This document shows, one piece after another, positions 46,928 through 55,158 of a DNA stretch of 64,000 nt. Source of the stretch: Streptomyces sp. NBC_00414 (GTDB taxonomy: Bacteria > Actinomycetota > Actinomycetes > Streptomycetales > Streptomycetaceae). Position numbers and translations under genes: made by a program. Every line of letters starts with the position of its first letter. Position 1 is the stretch's first letter. The notes below the pieces were generated by a model. It was not told the origin of the DNA and made no database searches. It was given only the letters and a program-made list of their open reading frames with translations. Location of the stretch: contig NZ_CP107935.1 in assembly GCF_036038375.1 (NCBI RefSeq), forward strand, positions 6,820,001 through 6,884,000. Direction: 5' to 3'.

Positions 46928-46969
46928 AACTGATGGGCCATCAGTTGATGCTTCGAGGTTCCATTGACT
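46928..46969 (+). promoter_or_regulatory. Palindromic operator candidate upstream of the WxL-like gene
   Basis: AACTGATGGGCCATCAGTT (46928-46946) is a perfect 9+1+9 dyad about 100 bases before the WxL-like start. A TTGACT box lies at 46964-46969, with ATCAAT at 46987-46992 seventeen bases later as a weak -10. The dyad would lie just upstream of such a promoter, a position typical of an activator or a repressor operator. Confidence 0.45.
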
Positions 46970-47046
46970 TTTCACACAACCCGCACATCAATGACCTCCT
47001 GTCGGCGCGGAAGAGCCGCTGCGCCACATCCTCAGGAGGGGCACCC

Positions 47047-48372
47047 ATGGGTTCAGGAACCCGAAGACGCCGCCGCTGGGCGGCATTTCTCGGAACGGCC
47101 GCACTCGCGGTCACCGCGGGAGGCGCGTTCGCCTGCCCCGCGAACGCGGAGCCGCAGCAGGTCGACTTCGCCACGCACTGCGTCCCGCCGCCCATCGCGG
47201 GCATTCCGCCGATCGACGGCACCACCACCGCCAGGATCACCGTCGACAACGCCGCACCCGAGGTGGGCGACACGGTCACCGTCACGTACACGGTGGTCAA
47301 ACCCGCCGCGAGCAACCCCGTCGACATCGCCCTGCCCGCCGACATCATGACGCCCACCGGCAAGGTGACCCTGGGCGGCGCGCAGACCGGTGACCTCACG
47401 GTCGCGGGCCCGAAGAAGAACGACCCGGTCCCGGGCAAGGGCGCCTTCCCGTCGTTCTCGATGACCGGCACCTTCACGGTCACCGCGCCCGGGTCGATCA
47501 CCCTGTCGCCCGGCGACTACAACATCCACACCAGCTACCTCCTGGAGCTGGACACCCCGTGCACGGTCATCACCCCGCCCGCCCCCGTCTCCGAGACGAT
47601 CACCGCGACCGGTGGCGGACAGACCAACAACCGTGCCATCAGCCTCGGTACGGCCTCAGGAAAGCCCGGTGACAGCGTGACCGTCACGGGCTCGAACTTC
47701 GCGCCGGGCGCGGCGGTCACCCTCGCCGGGCGGGCCGGCGCAGCGGAGACCGCGGACAAGGCGACCGTCACCGCGAACGCGCAGGGCTCGTTCAGCGGCA
47801 GCCTCGCCGTCAGCGACAAGGCGACCACCGGGGTCGTGGCGTACGAGGGAAGTGCCTGGAGCGACGACAAGGGCGCGGGTCCCGCCGCCTACGTCGTCAT
47901 CGACGACACGCCCCTTCCCGCGGGCAGCCAGAAGGTCAACTCCTCCGTCAAGGCCGGGACGTTGTCCATGACCCAGGCCGGGGACACCGTCGAACTCGCG
48001 GCGGTCGACTACGGCAAGGGCGGCTTCTCCCGCGGCTCCCTGCGGACGGTGACCGTCAAGGACTTCCGCGGTGGGCCCGCGGGCTGGTCCCTGACCGGCA
48101 AGGTCACCGACTTCACCGGACCCGGCGGGGCGAAGATCGACGCCGCCAAGCTGGGCTGGACCCCGGTCTGCCTCACCAAGGCCGGCAGTCCGAGCACCTG
48201 CCAGGCTGGTTCGCCCGGCTCGGTCGGCAGTGCGGGGGCGACCCTGGCGTCCACCCCCAACGGCACGCTCACCGGCGGCGAGTTCACCGCCGACGCCCGG
48301 CTGTCGCTGAACGTTCCGGCGTTCACCCCGCCCGGCTCGTACTCCGGCGTGCTGACGCTCACGCTCACCTGA
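47047..48372 (+). CDS. Secreted WxL-like domain protein
   Basis: The 441-residue precursor has a Tat-like or Sec signal (MGSGTRRRRRWAAFLGTAALAVTAG, cleavage after ANA near 36). Next come a beta domain with paired Cys (about 45-180, THCVPPP to DTPCTV) and an immunoglobulin/IPT-like domain (about 205-290, GKPGDSVTVTGSNFAPGAAVT). The C-terminal domain (about 310-441) has the WxL pattern as I know it from Firmicutes: TVKDFRGGPAGWSLTGKVTDF with W347-S-L349, and a terminal PPGSYSGVLTLTLT in place of the second WTL. WxL domains bind peptidoglycan non-covalently. A GGAGG lies before the ATG. The next gene encodes the usual WxL partner. Confidence 0.75.
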   Translation: MGSGTRRRRRWAAFLGTAALAVTAGGAFACPANAEPQQVDFATHCVPPPIAGIPPIDGTTTARITVDNAAPEVGDTVTVTYTVVKPAASNPVDIALPADIMTPTGKVTLGGAQTGDLTVAGPKKNDPVPGKGAFPSFSMTGTFTVTAPGSITLSPGDYNIHTSYLLELDTPCTVITPPAPVSETITATGGGQTNNRAISLGTASGKPGDSVTVTGSNFAPGAAVTLAGRAGAAETADKATVTANAQGSFSGSLAVSDKATTGVVAYEGSAWSDDKGAGPAAYVVIDDTPLPAGSQKVNSSVKAGTLSMTQAGDTVELAAVDYGKGGFSRGSLRTVTVKDFRGGPAGWSLTGKVTDFTGPGGAKIDAAKLGWTPVCLTKAGSPSTCQAGSPGSVGSAGATLASTPNGTLTGGEFTADARLSLNVPAFTPPGSYSGVLTLTLT

Positions 48373-48444
48373 GCCCTCTCGTGGGCCGGGCGCGCACCCG
48401 CCCGGCCTCCTCCTCCGTCCCACCCGCCCCGGGGGTCCGCACCC

Positions 48445-49503
48445 ATGCGCAAGTCGTTCCGCTCGACGCTGTTGCTGTTCCTCGCCATGGCCGTGACCGG
48501 GGCCATGGCGGTGACCGGGACTCCCGCGCACGCCGCCGACAACGGCAGCTGGTCCGTCTTCCCCGTCGCGTCGGAACTCGCCTCGCGGCCGTACTTCCAC
48601 CTCTCCGCCGACCCGGGCACGACCATCGAGGACGAGGTCGCCGTCACCAACAAGACCGGGCAGCCACTGACGTTCCGGCTCTACGCGGCCGACGCGTACA
48701 ACACCGCGCGGGACGGCGGTTTCGCCGTGCGCACCTGGAAGGAGAAGCAGCGGGGTGTGGGCGCCTGGGCGAAGCCCGCCAGGGACCGGGTGACCGTGCC
48801 CGCGCACGGCAGGGTCACCGTGCCGTTCACGCTGCGGGTGCCCGGGACGGCCGAACCCGGCGACCACCCGGGTGCGCTGGTCGCCCTGGACGAGCGGATC
48901 GACGCGGGACAGGGCGCGGTCGAGGTCGGGGTGCAGAGGGCCGTCGGCGCCCGGATCTACCTGCGGGTGGGCGGGCCGACCGTACCGGCCGTCGCCGTGG
49001 AGAAGGTCCGCATCAGCCACCACCAGCCTCTGGTCCCGGGCGCCGGCGACAGCACGGCCACCGTCTCGTACACCCTCCACAACACCGGCAACGTCACCCT
49101 GGACCCCAAGGTGCGGCTGACCGCGGAAGGACTCTTCGGCCGTACGCTGCTCTCCCGCGACCTGACAGGGATCCCCTCCGAGCTGCTGCCCGGCCAACGC
49201 GTGCGGCTCAGCGAGCCCTGGCGCGGCGCGCCTCAGCTCGACTGGGGCGACGTGACGTTGACGGCCAGCGCGCACGACACCCGCGAGTCGGCGAGCACGT
49301 CGTTCTTCGCCCTGCCGTGGCTGGTGGCGGTCGTGCTGGGAGCGGGACTCGTGGCGGCGGCGGTGGTGATCAGGGTCAGGGTCAGAGGGCGTCGGGGCCG
49401 CGCTCACCCGTCCGTACCCGAACCACCGTCTCCACCGGTACCGCCCACACCTTTCCGTCGCCGATCTTCCCCGTCCGCGAGGCCGACACGATCGCCTCGA
49501 TGA
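48445..49503 (+). CDS. DUF916/WxLIP-type membrane-anchored surface protein
   Basis: The 352-residue precursor has a signal peptide (MRKSFRSTLLLFLAMAVTGAM, cleavage after AHA near 31). A DUF916-like (WxLIP peptidoglycan-binding) domain follows at about 36-165 (FHLSADPGTTIEDEVAVTNKTGQPLTFRLYAADAYN, GDHPGALVAL). A second beta domain spans about 170-285 (VSYTLHNTGNVTLDPKVRL). A transmembrane helix (about 290-315, LPWLVAVVLGAGLVAAAVVI) and a basic tail end the protein. In Firmicutes such proteins bind WxL-domain partners on the cell surface. The last 40 codons lie antisense to glnK and look like glnK-shadow sequence. Confidence 0.85.
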   Translation: MRKSFRSTLLLFLAMAVTGAMAVTGTPAHAADNGSWSVFPVASELASRPYFHLSADPGTTIEDEVAVTNKTGQPLTFRLYAADAYNTARDGGFAVRTWKEKQRGVGAWAKPARDRVTVPAHGRVTVPFTLRVPGTAEPGDHPGALVALDERIDAGQGAVEVGVQRAVGARIYLRVGGPTVPAVAVEKVRISHHQPLVPGAGDSTATVSYTLHNTGNVTLDPKVRLTAEGLFGRTLLSRDLTGIPSELLPGQRVRLSEPWRGAPQLDWGDVTLTASAHDTRESASTSFFALPWLVAVVLGAGLVAAAVVIRVRVRGRRGRAHPSVPEPPSPPVPPTPFRRRSSPSARPTRSPR

Positions 49504-49720
49504 CGGGCTCGGCGTCCGCGTCCCCGACGACGACCTCGATACGGACCTTCGGTACGAGGTCGACGCGGTACTCGGCGCCCCGGTACACCTCGGTGTGGCC
49601 GCGCTGGCGCCCGTACCCGCTGGCCTCCGTGACGGTCAGCCCGTGCACACCGATCTCCTGCAGGGCGGTCTTGACCTCGTCGAGGCGGTGCGGCTTGATG
49701 ATCGCGGTGATGAGCTTCAT
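49382..49720 (-). CDS. glnK: P-II nitrogen regulatory protein
   Basis: The 112-residue trimeric signal protein MKLITAIIKPHRLDEVKTAL... has the T-loop GRQRGHTEVYRGAEYRVDLVPK with Tyr51, the residue modified by uridylylation or, in actinobacteria, adenylylation. The ATP-binding C-loop region GKIGDGKVWAVPVE is also present. It senses 2-oxoglutarate and ATP/ADP and docks on the ammonium channel encoded just upstream (ATGA overlap). No glnD-type modifying enzyme gene follows, unlike the standard actinobacterial amtB-glnK-glnD operon. The 3' 122 bases overlap the end of the convergent DUF916 gene. Confidence 0.95.
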   Translation of the reverse strand: MKLITAIIKPHRLDEVKTALQEIGVHGLTVTEASGYGRQRGHTEVYRGAEYRVDLVPKVRIEVVVGDADAEPVIEAIVSASRTGKIGDGKVWAVPVETVVRVRTGERGPDAL

Positions 49721-51060
49721 GCCTGGGGCCTGGCCTTCTGCACGGTGGGGAGGACGGAGGAGGAGACCGGGGCGCCATGGCCCAGGACCCCGTGATCGTA
49801 AGCGGTCTCGGCGTGCACCGTAAGGTCCAGACCCTCCTGCTCGTGCTCCTCGTCCGCCCGCAGTCCGACGACCCTGTCGATCAGCCTGGCGACGGCGTAC
49901 GTGACGGTGAAGGCGTACGCGCCGACGGTCACGATCGCGACCAGCTGCCTGCCGAGCTGCCCGAACCCGCCGCCGTACAGCAGGCCCTCGGGTCCGCCGG
50001 TCATGGTCTGGGTGGCGAAGACCCCGATGAGCAGGGTGCCGATGACACCGCCGACCAGGTGCACGCCGACGACGTCCAGCGAGTCGTCGTAGTCGAACCG
50101 GAACTTCCACCCCACGGCGTACGAGCAGACGACACCGGCGGCGAGACCGACGACCAGCGCGCCGAGCAGCGAGACCGAACCGCAGGACGGGGTGATGGCG
50201 ACCAGGCCCGCGACCGCGCCGGACGCCGAGCCCAGGGTGGTGGGGTGGCCGTCGCGCCGCTGCTCCACGAAGAGCCAGCCGAGCAGACCGGTGCAGCCGG
50301 CGGCCAGGGTGTTGAGGAAGGCGGCGGCCGCGAGACCGTTCGCGCCGAGCGCCGAACCCGCGTTGAAGCCGAACCAGCCGAACCACAGCAGGCCCGCGCC
50401 CAGCATCACCATCGGCAGGTTGTGCGGGCGCATCGCGTCCTTCTTGAAACCGAGCCGCGGGCCCAGGACCAGGCACAACGCCAGTCCGGACGCACCCGAG
50501 ACGATCTCGACCGGCAGCCCGCCCGCGAAGTCCAGGGCGCCCAGGTCCTCCAGGATCCAGCCGCCGGGACCCCACACCCAGTGGGCGACAGGAACGTATA
50601 CGAGCAGCGCCCACAGCGGGACGAAGACCAGCCACGCCCCGAACTTCGCACGGTCCGCGACCGCGCCGCTGATCAGCGCCGCCGTGATGATCGCGAAGGT
50701 GAGCTGGAAGGTGGCGAAGAGGAGGGTCGGGACCGTGCCCTGGACGCTGTCCGGGCCGAGGCCCGCCATCCCCGCGTGCTCCAGGTCGCCGATGAGTCCG
50801 CCCAGGCCGGAGCCGGCGTTGTCGTCGCCGAACACGAGCGAGTAGCCGACGGCCAGCCACACCACCGTGACCAGCGCGATCGACACGAAGCTCATCATCA
50901 GCATGTTCAGGACGCTCTTCGTGCGGACCATGCCGCCGTAGAACAGGGCCAGGCCCGGAGTCATGAGCAGGACGAGCGCGGTGGCGGCGAGCAGCCAGGC
51001 GGTGTCACCGGTGTCGATGGACGCGGCGGCTGACGCGGCGTGCGGGGCGGCCAGAGTCAC
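49717..51060 (-). CDS. amt: Ammonium transporter (AmtB family)
   Basis: The 447-residue channel has eleven hydrophobic helices starting DTAWLLAATALVLLMTPGLALFYGGMVRTKSVLNMLMMS. The hallmark segments are FAIITAALISGAVADR, the WILEDLGALDFAGG[LP] region, MLGAGLLWFGWFGFNAGSAL and DVVGVHLVGGVIGTLLIG. These supply the conserved pore His pair (DxxxxH in helix 5 and VHxxGG in helix 10). It conducts ammonia across the inner membrane and is gated by GlnK, whose gene overlaps its end. GlnR-like boxes lie 55-110 bases upstream. GTG at 51060 is the start. Confidence 0.95.
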   Translation of the reverse strand: MTLAAPHAASAAASIDTGDTAWLLAATALVLLMTPGLALFYGGMVRTKSVLNMLMMSFVSIALVTVVWLAVGYSLVFGDDNAGSGLGGLIGDLEHAGMAGLGPDSVQGTVPTLLFATFQLTFAIITAALISGAVADRAKFGAWLVFVPLWALLVYVPVAHWVWGPGGWILEDLGALDFAGGLPVEIVSGASGLALCLVLGPRLGFKKDAMRPHNLPMVMLGAGLLWFGWFGFNAGSALGANGLAAAAFLNTLAAGCTGLLGWLFVEQRRDGHPTTLGSASGAVAGLVAITPSCGSVSLLGALVVGLAAGVVCSYAVGWKFRFDYDDSLDVVGVHLVGGVIGTLLIGVFATQTMTGGPEGLLYGGGFGQLGRQLVAIVTVGAYAFTVTYAVARLIDRVVGLRADEEHEQEGLDLTVHAETAYDHGVLGHGAPVSSSVLPTVQKARPQA

Positions 51061-51114
51061 GGGGTCTCCAACAGGTGGGGCTGGTGGGGGCTCGTCAGAG
51101 GGTCACCGCTGTGC

Positions 51115-51170
51115 GTTTCCGGTCGCGTACAGGTGTGTTTCGGTGACGTTTCGTGTTGCGTGGGGGTTTC
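51115..51170 (-). promoter_or_regulatory. GlnR-type operator upstream of amt-glnK
   Basis: On the forward strand, half-sites lie at an exact 11-bp pitch: GTTTC (51115), CGTAC (51126), GTTTC (51137) and GTTTC (51148). A second pair, GTTGC (51155) and GTTTC (51166), also has an 11-bp pitch. Read on the coding strand of amt, this gives GAAAC boxes alternating with GTnAC-like boxes, the gTnAC-n6-GaAAc layout known for streptomycete GlnR, which activates amtB under nitrogen limitation. Confidence 0.75.
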
Positions 51171-51265
51171 CGGAACCTCACCGGGGAGGGGTCCGGCCGC
51201 CGATCGGCGCCGAGGGCCGGAATCCTGGTACGGCGGGGCCCCGACGATCAGGGACAATGGGCGCC

Positions 51266-52225
51266 ATGAGCGTTCGTACCCAGTCATCCGAGCCGCCGGA
51301 ATCCTCGGGGGCACCCCACCGCGCCGGCTTCGCCTGCTTCGTGGGCCGCCCCAACGCGGGCAAGTCCACCCTCACGAATGCTCTGGTCGGCCAGAAGGTG
51401 GCGATCACCGCGAACCAGCCGCAGACCACGCGGCACACGGTACGCGGCATCGTGCACCGGGCCGACGCCCAGTTGATCCTGGTGGACACTCCGGGGCTGC
51501 ACAAACCGCGCACCCTGCTGGGCGAGCGGCTCAACGACATCGTGCGCACGACGTGGGCCGAGGTCGACGTGATCGGCTTCTGCCTGCCCGCGAACGAGAA
51601 GCTCGGTCCCGGTGACCGCTTCATCGCGAAGGAACTGGCGTTCATCAAGAAGACGCCGAAGATCGCGATCGTCACGAAGACCGACCTCGTGGACAGCAAG
51701 ACGCTCGCCGAGCAGCTCATCGCCATCGACCAGCTCGGCAAGGAGCTCGGCTTCGAGTGGGCCGAGATCGTGCCCGTGTCGGCGGTCGCCGACGAGCAGG
51801 TGGACCTCCTGGCGGACCTGCTCGTACCGCTGCTGCCCGAAGGCCCGGCCCTGTACCCCGAGGGCGACCTCACGGACGAGCCCGAGCAGGTCATGGTGGC
51901 CGAGCTGATCCGCGAGGCCGCCCTGGAAGGCGTACGGGACGAGCTGCCGCACTCCATCGCCGTCGTCGTCGAGGAGATGCTCCCGCGCGAGGACCGGCCC
52001 GCGGACAAGCCGCTCCTCGACATCCACGCGTTCGTCTACATCGAGCGGCCCAGCCAGAAGGGCATCATCATCGGGCCCAAGGGCAAGCGGCTGAAGGAAG
52101 TCGGGATCAAGTCGCGCAAGCAGATCGAGGCGTTGCTGGGTACGCCGGTGTTCCTGGACCTTCATGTGAAGGTGGCGAAGGACTGGCAGCGGGACCCTCG
52201 CCAGCTCCGCAAGCTCGGTTTCTGA
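51266..52225 (+). CDS. era: GTPase Era
   Basis: The 319-residue protein has the GTPase motifs G1 GRPNAGKST, G2 region TTRHTVRGI, G3 DTPGL and G4 TKTD. The C-terminal KH domain carries the GIIIGPKGKRLKEVGIKSRKQIEALLGT RNA-binding segment. Era binds the 3' end of 16S rRNA and monitors 30S maturation, acting with YbeY and PhoH encoded in this window. The ATG at 51266 is chosen; an in-frame ATG at 51257 is possible. It is divergent from amt and convergent with the sugar transporter gene. Confidence 0.96.
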   Translation: MSVRTQSSEPPESSGAPHRAGFACFVGRPNAGKSTLTNALVGQKVAITANQPQTTRHTVRGIVHRADAQLILVDTPGLHKPRTLLGERLNDIVRTTWAEVDVIGFCLPANEKLGPGDRFIAKELAFIKKTPKIAIVTKTDLVDSKTLAEQLIAIDQLGKELGFEWAEIVPVSAVADEQVDLLADLLVPLLPEGPALYPEGDLTDEPEQVMVAELIREAALEGVRDELPHSIAVVVEEMLPREDRPADKPLLDIHAFVYIERPSQKGIIIGPKGKRLKEVGIKSRKQIEALLGTPVFLDLHVKVAKDWQRDPRQLRKLGF

Positions 52226-52440
52226 GGGCGCCCCTGGGGGCTGCGCCCCCAGACCCCCCTGTCGCGCTTGCGCGCTCGTCCTCAAACGCCGGACGGGCTG
52301 AAGGTGTCGCCGGACGGGCTGAAGATTTCGCGGCTCGGCCGCGGATCTTTCAGCCCGTCCGGCGTTTGAGGACCGGGGGTTCGGGGGCGGAGCCCCGAGT
52401 ACGTGACGGGAACGGGTAGGGGCGGCGGGGGGCGAGAAAG
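52226..52440. repeat. Dispersed family-A repeat at the era 3' end
   Basis: The core CCTCAAACGCCGGACGGGCT (ending at 52299) and its inverted copy (52352-52371) are both present, with a short third fragment GCCGGACGGGCTGAAG near 52310-52325. The right outer arm GGGTAGGGGCGGCGGGGGG is intact near 52417-52435; the left outer arm is replaced by a GGGGGCTGCGCCCCC hairpin. It sits between convergent era and an MFS gene. Confidence 0.85.
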
Positions 52441-52444
52441 GCCC

Positions 52445-53710
52445 TCAGTCCACCCCCCTGATCCGGTTCACGAGGACCGCCCCCGCGAGCCCGATCACCG
52501 CCGCCACCGCGTACAGCACCCGGTAGCCGCCCAGATAGGTCACGATCGGCGCGGCCAGCGCAGGCGCGGCGACCTGCGGAACGGCGTTGGCCGCGTTGAT
52601 CACGCCGAGGTCCTTGCCGCGGTCCAGCGCTTTCGGGAGGACGTCGGTCATCAGGGCGAAGTCCACCGACGCGAAGACGCCGAAGCCCAGGCCCAGGAGT
52701 ACGGACGCGACGACCGTGCCGGTCCACGTCGGCCACGCCGCGATCACCCCGGCCGCGACCGCCATGACCAGGCCCGAGCAGGTCACGAACGGTTTGCGGC
52801 GCCCCACCCGGTCCGACCAGATGCCCGCGACGACGACCGTGGCGAGCAGCATCGACGCGTTCAGCGCCGTCAGGATCAGTACGCCCTGTTCGGGATCGGG
52901 GTGGTCCAGGCGGTCCCGCAGGAAGTAGAGCAGGTACATGACGCCGAGACTGTTGCTCAGGTTCACGAGGAACCGTGTCAGCCAGGCCCAGCCGAAGTCC
53001 GGGTAGCGGCGCGGGCTCAGCCAGAAGGAGCCCAGGAAGCCGCGCCAGGACCAGGGCGGCCGGGCCGCGCGGGGCAGCCGCAGGTCCCGGTGGCGCAGCA
53101 CGTACGGCAGGACGCCCAGCAGGGTGAAGGCGGCGCAGGCCGCGTAGCCCGCCGTGACGCCCCCGGCCAGCGTCGCCAGGCCCGTCCCGCCGACCACGCC
53201 CAGGATCTGCGCGGCGCCCAGCCAGCCGCCCACCGAACCCCGCTGGCGGCGCGGCACCCGGTCCGGCACCGCGGCCGTCACGGCGGCCCAGGCCGCGTTC
53301 AGGGTCAGCTGTGCCAGACACCAGCCGAGCACCATGGCCCACGGTCCGCCCGCCGCCCCGAGGAGCAGCAGCGACAGCGCGCCCCCGGCCGTGCCCGCCA
53401 CGATCCACGGCGTACGGCGGCCCCAGCGGGACGTCGTACGGTCCGACAGGGCGCCGAAGACCGGGTTCGCGAGCAGCGACACCGCCGCGCCGGCGCCGGT
53501 CACCCAGGCCAGGAGGGCCTCCTTCGACATGCCGGTGCCGGGTGCGAAGTCCTCCGCCTGGGAGGCGAGGAGGATCTGCAGCGGGCCGAACCAGCCCACC
53601 CAGATCGCCCCGTTGGCGAGCGAGAGCGATGCCGTCCAGCCCCGGCCCACCCGCTCGACGGGCTCGGCGAGCGCCAGGTCGGGGACCGGCCCGTGCGCGG
53701 ACGCCGTCAC
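52445..53710 (-). CDS. MFS transporter, sugar (glycoside) type
   Basis: The 421-residue protein has about twelve membrane segments. The loop motif GALSDRTTSRWGRRTPWIV between helices 2 and 3 is typical of the glycoside-pentoside-hexuronide/sucrose-like MFS branch, and a matching IWSDRVGRRKPFV occurs in the second half. The GTG start overlaps the stop of the GH1 beta-glucosidase gene (GTGA), which suggests that it imports the glucoside that enzyme cleaves. The repeated SDR.GRR motif supports twin six-helix domains. Substrate not proven. Confidence 0.9.
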   Translation of the reverse strand: MTASAHGPVPDLALAEPVERVGRGWTASLSLANGAIWVGWFGPLQILLASQAEDFAPGTGMSKEALLAWVTGAGAAVSLLANPVFGALSDRTTSRWGRRTPWIVAGTAGGALSLLLLGAAGGPWAMVLGWCLAQLTLNAAWAAVTAAVPDRVPRRQRGSVGGWLGAAQILGVVGGTGLATLAGGVTAGYAACAAFTLLGVLPYVLRHRDLRLPRAARPPWSWRGFLGSFWLSPRRYPDFGWAWLTRFLVNLSNSLGVMYLLYFLRDRLDHPDPEQGVLILTALNASMLLATVVVAGIWSDRVGRRKPFVTCSGLVMAVAAGVIAAWPTWTGTVVASVLLGLGFGVFASVDFALMTDVLPKALDRGKDLGVINAANAVPQVAAPALAAPIVTYLGGYRVLYAVAAVIGLAGAVLVNRIRGVD

Positions 53711-55068
53711 CTCTCGGCCGGCGTCTTCGCCGTCGTCCGCTGGGCGCGCAGCACGTTCCGCAGCCAGCCGTACGAGGCTTTCGGGGTCCGTTCCAGGGTC
53801 TCGAAGTCGACGTGCACCAGGCCGAAGCGGCGTGCGTACCCCTCGGCCCACTCGAAGTTGTCGAGGAGCGACCACACGAAGTACCCGCGGACGTCCACGC
53901 CCTGCTCGGACGCCCGGTGCAGGGCCCGCAGATGACCGTCCAGGTAGCTGATCCGCGCCTGGTCGTCGAGTCCCTCGTACGAGCAGCCGTTCTCCGTGAT
54001 GACGACGGGCGGGAGCCGGTCGCCGTACCGGCCGCGGAAGTCCACCAGCAGCTCCGTGAGCGCCTCCGGCACCACCGGCCAGCCGAAGTCCGTGACCGGG
54101 TAGCCCTCGATCTCCCTCACCGAGAAGGGGAGTTCGGCGGGCATGGTCAGTCCGCCGAACTCGATCTCCGAGCCCTGGGGCGCGCCCACCCGCGTCGGCG
54201 CGTAGAAGTTGATCCCGTACCAGTCGAGCGGCTGTCCGATGATCTTCAGGTCCGCCGCGAGGTCCTCGGCGTCGCCGGGCATCAGCTCGCCGATGCCCTC
54301 CGGGTACTGCCCGAGCAGCACCGGGTCGGCGAACAGCCGGTTGAGGAGCAGGTCGTAGAAACCGGCCGCCTCCAGGTCCGCGGGCTCCTGGGAGGCGGGC
54401 CAGGTCGGGCCGTGCGAGTTGGCGATGCCGATGTCCGTGACGCCGGCCGCCCGCAGGGCCTGTACGGCGAGACCGTGGGCCAGCAACTGGTGATGGGCGG
54501 CGGGCAGCGCGTCGAAGAGGAGCCGCTCGCCCGGCGCGTGCGCACCCAGGGCGTGGCCCAGCAGGGTGTGCTCGGCGGGCTCGTTGAGAGTGATCCACTT
54601 GCTGATCCGGTCGCCGAGGCGGGCGGCCACCAGCGCCGCGTACTCGGCGAACCGCGCGGCCGTGTCCCGCTCCAGCCAGCCACCCGCCTCCGCCTCCGAC
54701 ACGGGCAGATCCCAGTGGAAGAGGGTCGGGACCGGACGTACGCCCGCCTCGCACAACTCGTCGACCAGCCGGTCGTAGAAGTCCAGACCGCCGGGGGAGT
54801 TCACCCGCGGCCAGGAGACGGAGAAGCGGTAGGCGTCCACGCCGAGGCCGCGCAGGAGCGCCACGTCCTCGGGATAGCGGTGGTAGTGGTCGCAGGCCAC
54901 CGCGGCCGTCGAACCGTCCTTCACCTGGCCCGGCCGGGCCGTGAAGGCGTCCCACACGGAAGGGGCGCGGAGGTCCGCCGCGCCCTCGATCTGATGGGCC
55001 GAGGTGGAGACCCCCCAGAGGAATCCGGCCGGGAACTGGGGTATCGGGTTCGTCGCCGCGTCAGTCAT
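53707..55068 (-). CDS. GH1 family beta-glucosidase
   Basis: The 453-residue TIM-barrel enzyme has the GH1 opening FPAGFLWGVSTSAHQIEGA, the acid/base Glu163 in TLNEPAE, and the nucleophile Glu359 in VITENGCS, plus WSLLDNFEWAEGY near the end. It retains configuration while removing beta-linked glucose, for example from cellobiose. No signal peptide, so cytosolic, consistent with import of intact disaccharide by the coupled MFS gene. An alternative start is the ATG at 55080. I see no LacI-type regulator gene or CebR-like operator nearby. Confidence 0.94.
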   Translation of the reverse strand: MTDAATNPIPQFPAGFLWGVSTSAHQIEGAADLRAPSVWDAFTARPGQVKDGSTAAVACDHYHRYPEDVALLRGLGVDAYRFSVSWPRVNSPGGLDFYDRLVDELCEAGVRPVPTLFHWDLPVSEAEAGGWLERDTAARFAEYAALVAARLGDRISKWITLNEPAEHTLLGHALGAHAPGERLLFDALPAAHHQLLAHGLAVQALRAAGVTDIGIANSHGPTWPASQEPADLEAAGFYDLLLNRLFADPVLLGQYPEGIGELMPGDAEDLAADLKIIGQPLDWYGINFYAPTRVGAPQGSEIEFGGLTMPAELPFSVREIEGYPVTDFGWPVVPEALTELLVDFRGRYGDRLPPVVITENGCSYEGLDDQARISYLDGHLRALHRASEQGVDVRGYFVWSLLDNFEWAEGYARRFGLVHVDFETLERTPKASYGWLRNVLRAQRTTAKTPAER

Positions 55069-55158
55069 GCGCGCGATCATCCGCAGCGGCGGTGAGCGAA
55101 GTCAACGGCGTTGCGTGAACTGGCCGTTACTGGTCCCGTACCGGCCCCACCGGGGTGC

